Assembly (NCBI GenBank): GCA_905221605.1
Contig: CAJNDS010001136.1
Location: forward strand, 604,939-668,938
Direction: 5' to 3'
DNA from: Symbiodinium natans
Taxonomy: Eukaryota; Sar; Dinophyceae; Suessiales; Symbiodiniaceae
Length of the DNA stretch: 64,000 nt
Below, piece by piece: positions 23,601 to 30,332 of the stretch. The position numbers and the translations under genes were made by a program. The notes under the pieces are model-generated. The model was not told the origin of the DNA. It saw only the letters and a program-made list of their open reading frames with translations, and searched no databases. Position 1 is the first letter of the stretch, and each line of letters opens with the position of its first letter.

Positions 23601-25486
23601 ACACCCTTTTAGGATTCATTAAAGTCCCCCAGGTATGGAGGGGTGAAGGGGCTCGTCTGGGGCATTCTGGCCATGCTGCCGAACGTTGCGGCTCCTTGGC
23701 AGCTCATTGGTGCCCTTTACCCTTTTTCTTCGCGGGTTCTGGGTTCCCTTATAAAGTTGCCAACCCCCAAAAAGGGTGCCCTTTAGGGTTTAGGGTTCTA
23801 AACCCTAAACCCTAAACCCTAAACCCAAAAAAGGGTGCCCTGCAATGGTTCCTGGGCCACCGAGGCCCTGATGTGCAGCTACGAGGGAGCCATCATCCAC
23901 AGCATCACGCCGAGAGTTGGCATCCTGATGGCCCAGTGGTACCCTTTTCCCTGTTTTTTTTTTTGGGTTCAAGGTTCCCTTGCTAGGGTTTAGGGTTTAG
24001 GGTTTAGGGTTTAGGGTTTAGGGTTTAGGGAAAAAGGGTGCCCAGATTAAAATATTGCTACTGGGCTACCAAGGAATTCTGATGGGGAGCACCTTGATTG
24101 GCAAGTCCTTCTTCAGCCTTGCGAAGCTTGGTAGCAGATGTGGGTACCCTTTACTTTTTTTTGTTCTTATGGTTTCCCCTTGAAAGCAACCAACCCCCCA
24201 AAAAAGGGTGCCCTTATGAAAATATGGTTACTGGGCTACCGAGGAAGGAGAACAATCTGGCATCGTTGCAGCGCACCATCATGGCAAACCAGTCCGAGGG
24301 AGAGAGCCTTCCTCGCACCTTGGCCCGACATCAACTGGAATCACCACTTCGAAGCTCGGTCACTAGTGCTACCCCCCTTTTCTTTTTTTGGTTTAGGGTT
24401 TAGGGCTTAGGGCTTAGGGTTCTTGGCTTATGGGTTGCCTTATTAAGGTAGCCCAAAAGCAAGGCTCCCCTGTTGTAATGTGGTAGCTACCGAGGAGGTC
24501 CAGTTGACTTGCTGGTTTCTGCGGTGCATTTGGCCGGAGGAGCAGGCAGAGAAGGGGAGCGGCACATCTTGATTTTGCTTGTGGAGCAGCCATCTGAACC
24601 TAGGGTCGGCCTTTGGGGCATCTTACATTTTCCCTTTTTTTGGGGGTTTAAGAGGATCATATGTAGGAATATATTTTCAGAGGGTCTTAGGGGTCCAGCC
24701 GAGGAACGCGCGCCACTTCAGCAGTCGGTCGCCAGCAGCGACATTTGTCCGAGTGATAGCGTCAGCGTGGGACCTCGGCGCATGACGAGCGAGTTGCCGC
24801 TTGGTGGCCCGGTGGTACCCCTTTTCCCTCTTTTTGGTTCAAGGTTCCCTTATCAAAGCCACCAACCCCCCCAAAAAGGGTGCCCTTATCATGATATGGG
24901 GGGGGGGGGTTCCGAAATAAGGGGCACCTTATTGGAGTCCTTACATTATAAGGGGATCCTAGTATTTGGGGGTCCATATGTGGGATTCCCTGATTTTCGT
25001 AAGCCCCCATATGCTGTCGGGGCGACCAAGGCAGAGGACCAAGCTTCGTGCCTCTTTTTTTTCAAGCAGGCAATCCCAGAGGATGTCCAACGCTTCCTCA
25101 TCGAGTCGCTCTCCCAGGAGTGGTTCCGAATTCAGATGATTCCCATTCACAGAAGTTTCGGAGCTATTATTAGTAAATATTATCAAATATTATTAAATAT
25201 TATTTAATATTATTTAATACTATTTAATAAAATTATTATTTAATATTATTTAGGCCGTTTAAGGCCAAATGAACCACAGAAGGCTTTGGAGACAAAGTCA
25301 TCATGTATGCCGCAGGGTGCAGTTGCCAAGCGAACATCCTGCCGCTACGTTCCAGCAATACCAAATTCCTCAGAAACCGTATGGCAGCTGACAAAGAAAG
25401 GGCAGCTAACCGTTCCACGCCGGAAAATGATGGCGCAAAAAAAGTTGGCGCTGGTGCTTTCTGCGGTCTTGACGTTGCTTCTGTGA
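16876..25486 (+). CDS. Multi-exon coiled-coil protein gene (about 25 exons)
   Basis: Exons that join in one continuous frame: 16876-16914, 17063-17119, 17320-17366, 17573-17645, 18109-18207, 18679-18756, 19094-19142, 19354-19574, 19691-19797, 19912-20002, 20334-20382, 21649-21823, 21935-22024, 22141-22597, 22726-22833, 22893-about 22979, 23076-23171, 23412-23479, 23633-23690, 23865-23919, 24074-24122, 24244-24350, 24495-24595, 24704-24795, then 25031-25172 and 25254-25486 with unresolved phase. Codon phases add up at every junction except 22979/23076 (weak acceptor) and 24795/25031. Donors are GA, GC or GT and the acceptor is AG|G. The protein has a Ser/Thr/Lys-rich start, a long Glu/Gln/Leu coiled coil, then hydrophobic stretches. 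The true start lies upstream or is unresolved. I do not recognise a named family; myosin-tail-like similarity of the coiled coil is compositional only. Confidence 0.8.
17120..17319 (+). mobile_element. Family L intron (GT-AG)
   Basis: Starts GTGCCTTACTCAGCCAGTAT; TTCTTGTTGGGCTTCCTTAT inside; next exon starts GTGCTCGAT. A related copy lies at 14148-14255 (CCTTACTCAGCCAATAGC). Part of its right side is telomeric. Confidence 0.7.
17646..17771 (+). mobile_element. Introner family A copy in compound intron 17646-18108
   Basis: Family A is about 120 bp: ends GGTAGCCCAGTGG...CTGGGCTACCAAG (inverted), internal GGTTCCCTTATAAAGTAACC and AAAAAGGGTGCCC. Here AAGCCACCAGG before and AAGCCACCCGG after are the duplicated site. 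A long telomeric tract follows, and the spliced acceptor is CTACCGAG at 18108. Confidence 0.85.
17889..18104 (-). repeat. Long CCCTAAA array in compound intron
   Basis: About 30 units with a CCCCTAA block at 17949-17968, ending 4 bp before the acceptor CCGAG of exon 18109. Confidence 0.95.
18109..20002 (+). CDS. Coiled-coil gene, exons 5-11
   Basis: Exons 18109-18207, 18679-18756, 19094-19142, 19354-19574, 19691-19797 and 19912-20002. The join reads LEDKIAKLEASIK / DRDDAAATMLLNYEEMELAG / VRKQLKAALKAKELAER and onward: charged heptad-like sequence with no proline over long stretches. Exon 19354-19574 is the largest here (MAFEKVQNEELLLQQARHET region). A Gly/Ala-rich break (FLPGSGGAGALARS) falls in exon 19691-19797. 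Some joins were chosen because they keep phase (for example ending 19142 rather than 19162), and RNA could move a few. Confidence 0.72.
18208..18678 (+). mobile_element. Compound telomeric intron (GA-AG)
   Basis: About 250 bp of CCCTAAA units plus a second segment. AAG|GACCACC (18208), AAAG|GACACC (18484) and ATAG|GACCGTG (18679) are three versions of the target. Joining 18207 to 18679 gives EASIK|DRDDAAATM. The middle piece 18484-18600 is also open, so it may be an exon or leftover. Confidence 0.72.
18973..19080 (-). repeat. CCCTAAA array in intron 18757-19093
   Basis: About 15 units. The intron starts CACAAG|GTCTG and ends CTACAAG|GTGAG, so ACAAGGT is repeated at both ends. It also contains a hairpin at 18862-18972 and a TTTAGGG tract in the other orientation. 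Confidence 0.92.
19575..19690 (+). mobile_element. Introner family B, forward (GC-AG, 116 bp)
   Basis: Contains GGTAACTTTAGATCCTTAGC, CTTTTTGGGTTTATTGGGTT and GCTAAGTGCAGCCAAGAAG. AAGGCTC and AAGGCAAG flank it. Splicing gives ALK|ASNDSLAAA. Confidence 0.9.
20003..20333 (+). mobile_element. Telomeric intron (GC-AG), CCCCTAAA octamers
   Basis: 331 bp made almost only of CCCCTAAA/CCCTAAA units. AGGCC at both ends. Splicing gives KRK|AEAPQPSG rather than the stop TAA formed by the first unit. Confidence 0.8.
20334..22024 (+). CDS. Coiled-coil gene, exons 12-14 (acidic and Gln-rich)
   Basis: Exon 20334-20382 ends in an SGGRRG patch. After the compound intron it continues into 21649-21823 (GKGGGKFLEIIDEEEDDLPE, then a His/Asp-rich part), then 21935-22024 (ITQQKKSMQEMKAEHAGM). 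All three joins keep phase using GA donors. Intron 21824-21934 carries inverted ends CCATTGTTGT/ACAACAATGG. The minus-strand ORF over 21676-21894 is a shadow of this exon. Confidence 0.7.
20383..21648 (+). mobile_element. Compound intron (GA-AG) with family D element and telomeric tracts
   Basis: Exon target copies occur three times: GGAAA at 20382, the 18-bp GGAAAGGGAAGTGGCAAG at 20634-20651 and GGAAAGGGAGGCGGCAAG at 21648-21665. The first gap holds a family D element (20388-20634) itself split by TTTAGGG; the second holds tracts, a G18 run and a family F hairpin (21228-21320). Splicing 20383-21648 keeps frame. Confidence 0.82.
21228..21320. mobile_element. Family F hairpin element (two copies)
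   Basis: CCCAAAGGCTCCCATGTAGT...ACTACATTGGAGCCTTTGGG with AAGTATACTAGAATCCCCTA inside. The second copy at 28597-28673 has lost part of the right arm. Confidence 0.82.
22025..22140 (-). mobile_element. Introner family B, reversed (GT-AG, 116 bp)
   Basis: Reverse complement of the 19575-19690 element at the same length. Starts GTTACTGGGCTGCACTTAG and ends ACAGTAAAGCAGCACAGAG. Splicing gives QQLM|LELSESNV, so it works as an intron in either orientation. Confidence 0.9.
22141..23171 (+). CDS. Coiled-coil gene, exons 15-18 (main coiled coil)
   Basis: Exon 22141-22597 (457 nt) is the longest clean exon: leucine/glutamine heptads such as VLHEQLAADHELLKQSEK and LRLRDVLQQHDNETLRHQQE, then a Gly/Asp linker. 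It joins 22726-22833 (ELQEERNVLQGRLDVQEVQF), then 22893-about 22979 across a telomeric insertion, then a Ser-rich exon 23076-23171. GC-rich third codon positions and the lack of stops support the frame. The minus-strand ORFs over this exon are shadows. Confidence 0.8.
22598..22725 (+). mobile_element. Introner family A, acts as intron (GA-AG)
   Basis: Sits between GAGTCTTTGCAG and GAGTTGCAG. Removing 22598-22725 gives in-frame NQ|ELQEERNVL in the coiled coil. Carries the family core GGTTCCCTTGTAAAGCGACC and ends GGGCTACTAAG. Confidence 0.9.
22834..22892 (+). mobile_element. 59-bp telomeric insertion with perfect 19-bp duplication
   Basis: Forty bases of CCCTAAA/CCCCAAA lie between identical copies at 22822-22840 and 22881-22899 (TTGAAGATACAGGAGCAGA). 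The frame needs 59 bases removed; the only G-start/AG-end solution is GA...AG. Confidence 0.9.
23172..23411 (+). mobile_element. Introner family A with AT expansion (GT-AG)
   Basis: Starts GTCTCTTGG and the next exon starts GTATCTCCT. Body enlarged by an ATTATATT-rich expansion at 23260-23390. Splicing restores ATS|VSPQASKASS. Confidence 0.88.
23412..24122 (+). CDS. Coiled-coil gene, exons 19-22 (hydrophobic part)
   Basis: Exons 23412-23479, 23633-23690, 23865-23919 and 24074-24122 join through GT, GC and GC donors to read GASMYGGVKGLVWGILAMLP, NVAALMCSYEGAIIHSITPR, VGILMGSTLIGKSFFSLAKE. This is a moderately hydrophobic stretch that could enter a membrane or form a globular core. Three of the four gaps hold introner family A copies. 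Without the GC-donor rule the frame breaks. Confidence 0.68.
23691..23864 (+). mobile_element. Introner family A with nested telomeric insert (GC-AG)
   Basis: Inside the element a TTTAGGG/CCCTAAA fold-back is flanked by two copies of AAAAAGGGTGCCCT, so the telomeric DNA entered an existing introner. Splicing restores PNVA|ALMCSYEG. Confidence 0.88.
23920..24073 (+). mobile_element. Introner family A (GC-AG)
   Basis: Flanked by GGCATCCTGATGG and GGAATTCTGATGG. Middle of the element replaced by TTTAGGG units at 23984-24028. Splicing restores RV|GILMGSTL. Confidence 0.9.
24123..24243 (+). mobile_element. Introner family A (GA-AG)
   Basis: 121 bp. Starts GAAGCTTGG, next exon starts GAAGGAGAAC. 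Splicing gives SLA|KENNLASLQ. Near-consensus copy. Confidence 0.9.
24244..24795 (+). CDS. Coiled-coil gene, exons 23-25
   Basis: Exons 24244-24350, 24495-24595 and 24704-24795 read SLAKENNLASLQRTIMANQS, then RGPVDLLVSAVHLAGGAGRE, then SERAPLQQSVASSDI and a Ser-rich end. All joins use GA donors whose first bases repeat at the next exon start (GAAG, GARG, GAAC). The track ORF running from 24509 reads straight through the introns and is not the mature protein. Confidence 0.66.
24351..24494 (+). mobile_element. Introner family A, rearranged, with telomeric units (GA-AG)
   Basis: Starts GAAGCTC, next exon GAGGTCC; TTTAGGG/CTTAGGG units at 24389-24420 interrupt it. Ends GTAGCTACCGAG. Confidence 0.82.
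24596..24703 (+). mobile_element. Family C introner (GA-AG)
   Basis: 108 bp: CATTTTCCCTTTTTTTGGGG, TTTAAGAGGATCATATGTAG, TTTTCAGAGGGTCTTAGGGG, ending CCAGCCGAG. GAACCTAGG and GAACGCGCG flank it. Related right ends lie at 15330-15354, 19324-19353, 19885-19911 and 48600-48745. Confidence 0.8.
24796..25030 (+). mobile_element. Introner family A with a nested hairpin element
   Basis: Family A start (GGTGGCCCGGTGGTACCCC) and core are intact. At 24895-25019 it is interrupted by family H, whose ends read CATATGGGGG/CCCCCATATG. The family A right end (GGCGACCAAG) follows. Confidence 0.8.
25031..25486 (+). CDS. Possible 3' exons of the coiled-coil gene
   Basis: The 25031-25172 stretch has a good coding frame (AIPEDVQRFLIESLSQEWFR), but the phase from exon 24795 points to another frame ending at TGA 25137-25139, so an extra splice or a frameshift is possible. 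An 81-bp AT-rich intron, 25173-25253, has clean GTAAAT...TTTAG ends. Exon 25254-25486 then runs in frame to a stop with a hydrophobic C-terminus (KKLALVLSAVLTLLL, tail-anchor-like). A second + frame (GFGDKVIMYAAGCSCQANIL...) is also open here, and the choice is unsettled. Confidence 0.45.
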
Positions 25487-25555
25487 TTTCTGGTGCGCTT
25501 CTCGCAGTTGGAAGATGCAGTATCCACACATCCTATTCATTTGTGAACGTTGAGT

Positions 25556-25656
25556 TGGGATGTTCCCCCTTATACCAACAGTCCTTAACAGGGATTATAG
25601 TACCCTCGATCATAACCACTAAAAAGGACTGTTAGCATAAGGGGGAACACCCCAAA
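25556..25656. mobile_element. Family E palindromic MITE
   Basis: About 100-bp perfect-type hairpin: GGGATGTTCCCCCTTATACT + AACAGTCCTTAA and its complement. Copies also at 368-459, 883-975, 6694-6755 (half), 31687-31791, 34341-34451, 43652-43753, 53840-53936 and 60716-60820; a single arm at 7455-7485. Nine or more copies in 64 kb. Confidence 0.85.
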
Positions 25657-25659
25657 CGC

Positions 25660-28600
25660 TCAGCCCTGAAACCCTAAGCCCTGAACCCTGAAACCTAAAC
25701 CCTAAACCCTAAACCTAAACCCTAAAACCAAAACCCTAAACCCTAAACCCGAAACCCTAAACCCTAAACCCTAAACCCCAAACCCTAAACCCTAAACCCT
25801 AAACCCTAAACCCTAAGCTACCGAGCAGCTTGCAAACGACAGGGCACAGGCCGGACCACGGACTCGGACCTGGCGAATCCCAGCGCAGCAGGGCCAACGA
25901 AGGCCAAGTGGTTTAGGGCTTGGGGTTTAGGGTTTGGGGTTCAGGGTTCAGGGTTTAGGGTTTAGGGTTTAGGGATAGGGCTTAGGGCTGAGGGTTTAGG
26001 GTTTGGGGTTTGGGGTTTAGGGTTTTACCCTAGACCCTAAACCCTGAAGCAAAAAGGACTTAGGGGCTAGGCGGGCGAAGTCTCTTGGAAACAGGGCTTA
26101 GGGAACCTGTTTCTGCTTTCGGAAACGCGGTGTGCTTAGCCACGGCAGGGACAATTCGAGAAGGGACTTGGGGGGGGGGGGGGGGGGGGTTTAGGGTTTA
26201 GGGTTCAGGGTTTAGGGTTTAGGGTTTAGGGTTTAGGGTTTGGGGTTTAGGGTTTAGGGTTTATAGGGTTTAGCTTAGGGTTTAGGGTTAGTCTTGAAGG
26301 TGCAACACTACACACAGGGACCATGATCTTGCCAGAAATCAGAGATTCGGGCGTCCCTCTCGTTGCAGGGAGCCGACCAAGATGCGGAAGAGCCCAGGAC
26401 AGCGGAGTCCGCTGAGAAGGTTGGGAGGGGAGCAGCAGGGGCGAACTGGCACCCTAAACCCTAAAGGGGGCTGGACCCTGCTAGCGGCTGCTCTACATGA
26501 GGCACGATGTGTGAATGCTCTAACAAGTCTGCTTGGTCAGGGCCTGAGCCTTCTAATCTCTAAACCCCGCATCGTTTCGAGTTGAGGGCGTAGCTTCAGT
26601 CGTCACTTTCCTAAACCCTAAACCCTGGCTTGTTTCTCGCATAGATTGCGCGCTGCCCTCAGATCACACAGCGTGAACCCGAAACCCTAAACCCTAAACC
26701 CTTCACCCTCCCAATCCTAGCATATCCCTTCATCCTGCTGCGCGCGCACTGAGCCCGGCACGGCCCGTTAGCCCCTACGGATGTGGAACTAAGCCCTAAA
26801 CCGTAAACCCTAAAGTGCTCCCCTTATACTAGCCTTATACGTGTAGCGCTTTATCTGGGCGGGTCTTCAGATCCCCACCTAAGACTGGCTAGTTCTTAAT
26901 TAGTGCGGCCTATACCTTGTAGTTATCTGCCTATCGAAACAGTCCTGACTCGGACCCCTAAGGATAAACCACCAAGAGTTTTCCCTCAAATATACTCCGA
27001 ATATGGCCCTTATCCTACCTAAATCCCCTAAACCCCAAGCCCTAAACCATATTTTCTTTACATATGTATTCTTCCTTATAAGGGCAAACATAGGGATTAT
27101 CATTTTTTTGAATGGTAGACAACATGTATAGGGTTTTTTGAGGGAGGTAGGTTCAAGGGCGTAGGTACCTAGCGAGCCTTAGGGAAGCTAAGGGTGCCTG
27201 AGGGAGTAGTGGGGAGTAGTGGGGAACCGAGGGAACCTTGGGTTACATACCCCCTTTGAACCAATTTAGGGTTCAGGGTTTAGGGTTTAGGCCCCTAAAC
27301 CCTAAGCCCTAAACCCTAAGCACTAAACCCTAAGCCCTAAACCCTAAACCCTAGACCCTAAACCCTAAACCCCAAGTCGCCAAAGCCGCTAAAGCCGCTA
27401 CCCCTCGACGCCTTGTCTTCACTTCAGCAGCCGCGCAGCTCAGCCCTCAAGGGGCCTGCAAGAGCGCTTACATGGTTCAGGCCCCGGGGCGCGCGTTTTG
27501 GGTTCAGGGTTTGGGGTTTAGGGTTTAGGGTTTAGGACTTAGGGTTTTGGGTTTTGGGCTTCGAGTTTTGGGTTTAGGGTTTATGATCTCGGAGGCTGGC
27601 TGTAGCAAATTCGGGAACTAAGGCCCCGATATAATCACTGCGGGACTTCTACCAGGGGACATAGATGACCTAAAGCCCTTAGTGATTCCTGCTCCTTGCG
27701 AAGGAGCTCTACATGGGGATTGGGTACACTGTACTACTATAATCCCTATTATGGCATATGAAATCTGCACCTTCTCAGATCTTCTTAGGGTTCATATGGC
27801 CCTCTAAGGATAAGGAGTTTAATTTAATTTCGGGATTCGGGTTTACATATGGTCAACTGCTGAATATGTGGCGCATATTTGGCCGCTAGTTTTGGTGTAT
27901 ATTGTGGCTCCAAAGCTCGAGTCTCGAGCTCATTCAGAAATCATTTTTATAGGAATACAGGTTTTGGTGTTTTTCAGCCTTGAGTTTTTTGGGCTTGCAC
28001 GGTTGCTTCGGGGCTTGTAGAAACTATTTTTCAGAATACATGCTTGAGATTTTCGGCTTGCATGGTTGCTTTGGGGCTTGCAGGAACAATTTTTTTCGAA
28101 TGCATGTTTTGGGGGTGTTTGAAGCCTTGAGGTTTTGGTCTACTTCCTGGGTGACAGAGAGAGGTTTGGTTGTGGGATTTCACTGCTGATTGTGGGGCTT
28201 CCAGAAACTACGTCCGTAGAATCCATGTCTTTGAAGTTTTTGGACTTGCACTGCTGCTTTGGGGCTTGCAGCAAGCAAACGGAAACGTGTGTTGGAGCTT
28301 TCAAGACTCGAGGCTTGGGTCTTGCGCAGCTGCTTTGCGGGCTTTTAGAAACTACATCTACGGAATACTTTTTGGGGAGCTTTTAAGGCTTGAGGTTTTG
28401 GGCTTGCACTGCTGTATGGTTTTAGGGAACATGTTTTCCGGTTTTGGGCTGGCACAGCGTGAAGACGTTAGGGTAAGAGGACCGGGGAACAGGTTTTCAG
28501 GTTTTGGCTTACTCGCTGCAGGTGGAAACAAACAGCATGAATGTTCTTATCCCCCCCACCCCCTCAATAAATAATAATTGAACCCTAGGACCCTACCCAA
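25660..28600. other. Repeat-rich stretch with no resolved gene
   Basis: Telomeric tracts at 25670-25815, 25910-26040 and 26190-26300, an unassigned coding-like island at 26369-26445 (GADQDAEEPRTAESAEK with a GT donor), a family I element at 27143-27268 and the 27.98-28.5 kb tandem repeat. Confidence 0.7.
27980..28500. repeat. Degenerate 80-110-bp tandem repeat
   Basis: At least five units share GGGCTTGCAYGGTTGCTTTG, GGGCTTGCAGRAAC and AATACATG; T/G-rich. The ORFs here are read-through of the repeat. Confidence 0.8.
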
Positions 28601-28689
28601 AGGCTCCTATGTAGTACCTTTTTGGGGAAGTATACTAGAATCCCCTATAATAACTAACTAGGAGCCTTTGGGTAAACCCTAAACTCGAC

Positions 28690-29043
28690 CAGCTTCCGGG
28701 CCGTGTTGCAAAGCGCAAGCCAAGCCAAGCCCCTCACGACATGAAGCACCAAGAGAGCCCTGGAACCGGCGACGAAGGTGAGAAGCAGAACCTGGAAATG
28801 GGTTAGGGTTTAGGGTTTAGGGTTTAGGGTCTAGGGTCTAGGGTTTGGGGTTTAGGGTTTAGGGTGTAGGGTGTAGGGTTTAGGGTTTAGGGTTTAGGGT
28901 TTAGGAAAAGCACACAAAGTCGAAGCGCGAAACACCACGAACAAGTGGCCGATGCCATAAGAATGGAAAGAGAAGGCCAAGGTGAAGCTGCGAGATGCGC
29001 AAACAATCAGGGAATCGGGCACATAGAGCAGACCCATGAGGAA
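28690..29043 (+). CDS. Two candidate exons, Lys/Glu-rich
   Basis: Exon about 28690-28797 (DQLPGRVAKRKPSQAPHDMK, HQESPGTGDEGEKQNLE) and exon 28905-about 29043 after TTTAG|GAAAAG. The second has two open frames: ADAIRMEREGQGEAARCANN, or a basic frame reaching a stop (KSKRETPRTSGRCHKNGKRR). Likely one gene with a TTTAGGG intron between. Confidence 0.4.
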
Positions 29044-29343
29044 GTTTTGGGGTTTGCAGGGTTTAGGGCAGACTTTAAAAAACGAAGTCCGATGTCGCGT
29101 GCTAGACCCGCCGGTTAGGGTTTAGGGTTTAGACCAGGGCAGGCCCTTATGCCGTTTTTTTTAGGGTTTAGGTTCCCTAAAAACCCCTTTTAAAGAAACA
29201 AGTGCACCCTATTTTTTCTTCCTAGGTCATAGTAAGGGAGACCTGGGTGAGTGAAATGCAGGTGCTACTGCCTGCGCTTGACGCTCACAGTCTTTCTTGG
29301 AGAGCATTTGCCACTACACTTACGAAATGAACTTTGTAAAACC

Positions 29344-29540
29344 CCATAAACTCTACGAACCCTCTAAACCCTATATACCCTACAAACCCTCTAAACCCTC
29401 TAAACCCTAAACCCTCTAAACCCTATACCCTACAAACCCTATAGGGTACTACACCCTCTAAACCCTAAACCCCACAAACCCTAAACCCTCTAAACCCTTT
29501 AAACCCCAAACCCTCTAAACCCTACACCCTCTAAACCCTT
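29344..29540 (-). repeat. CCCTCTAAA variant array
   Basis: Nine-mers CCCTCTAAA mixed with CCCTACAAA, CCCTATA and CCCTAAA. Confidence 0.9.
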
Positions 29541-29549
29541 GAACATCAA

Positions 29550-29625
29550 CATGGGAGGCCATGGCCGGCGAGGCCATGCGCGAGACCACGAGACTCGAGG
29601 ATCCGCCAGCGGGGGGGTCATAGAG
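29550..29625 (+). CDS. Candidate exon
   Basis: Frame WEAMAGEAMRETTRLEDPPA GGS between a CCCTCTAAA tract and a TTTAGGG tract. Short and uncertain. Confidence 0.3.
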
Positions 29626-30099
29626 CAGTTGCTTGAAGCCTGAAGAGCGGTTTAGGGTTTAGGGCTTGGGGTTTGGGGTTTAGGGTTCAGGGTCTAGGGC
29701 ATGAAGCACGAATGCGTGGTGGTCAGGGTGCCACTGCAGATCCTCTTTTCTGATGGCTGTGATGCCACGAGAGCATTGCAGCTGTTCAGGCCTGGCAATC
29801 ACTGAGCGCCTCTGAGAGACGGAGGGGGTTTAGGGTTTGGGGCTTAGGGTTTTGGAAAGTCTGCTATAATTCTGACTTTGGGGCTTGATTTTGGTGGTCA
29901 CTTGAGGTGACAGCTCTTTCAAGAAGGCTCCCTGTGACGCCCGGTTAGAAGCGAAAGACCCTAAACCCTAGCCCTAAACCCTAAACCCTAGTCCCTAAAC
30001 CCTAAATCCCTCAATCCGGCACCTGAGCGCACACTTAGCACCACGCGTCTTCGTCGGAATCCCCCGCGGGATGGTCCGCCCAGCCGGCATTTACGAACG

Positions 30100-30332
30100 G
30101 TCGACTTCAGAATCCTTGGTAGCCCAGCGGTACCCTTTTTTTTTTTGGTTATGGGTTCCCTTATTTCTATAAAACCCAAGAGGATATTAAGAATATTATT
30201 TTTATTGAGGTCCTAAGGGGGCATTGTTTTGGTTATGGGTTCCCTTATAAAGTAACCAACCCCAAAAAAGGGTTTAGGGTGCCCTAATTACAATATGGTT
30301 ACTGGGCTACGAAGGAATTGTCGGCTTCAGAA
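30100..30332 (+). mobile_element. Introner family A with internal duplication
   Basis: Flanked by GTCGACTTCAGAA (30100-30112) and GTCGGCTTCAGAA (30320-30332). Inside, GGTTATGGGTTCCCTTAT occurs twice around an AAGAGGATATTAAG segment similar to 52655-52690, and a single TTTAGGG unit splits AAAAAAGGG|TGCCC. Confidence 0.85.

Noticed and set aside
24509-25207. 232-codon ORF as a single exon
   Set aside because: It reads through a family C introner, a family A introner and a nested MITE; phase-consistent splicing removes these.
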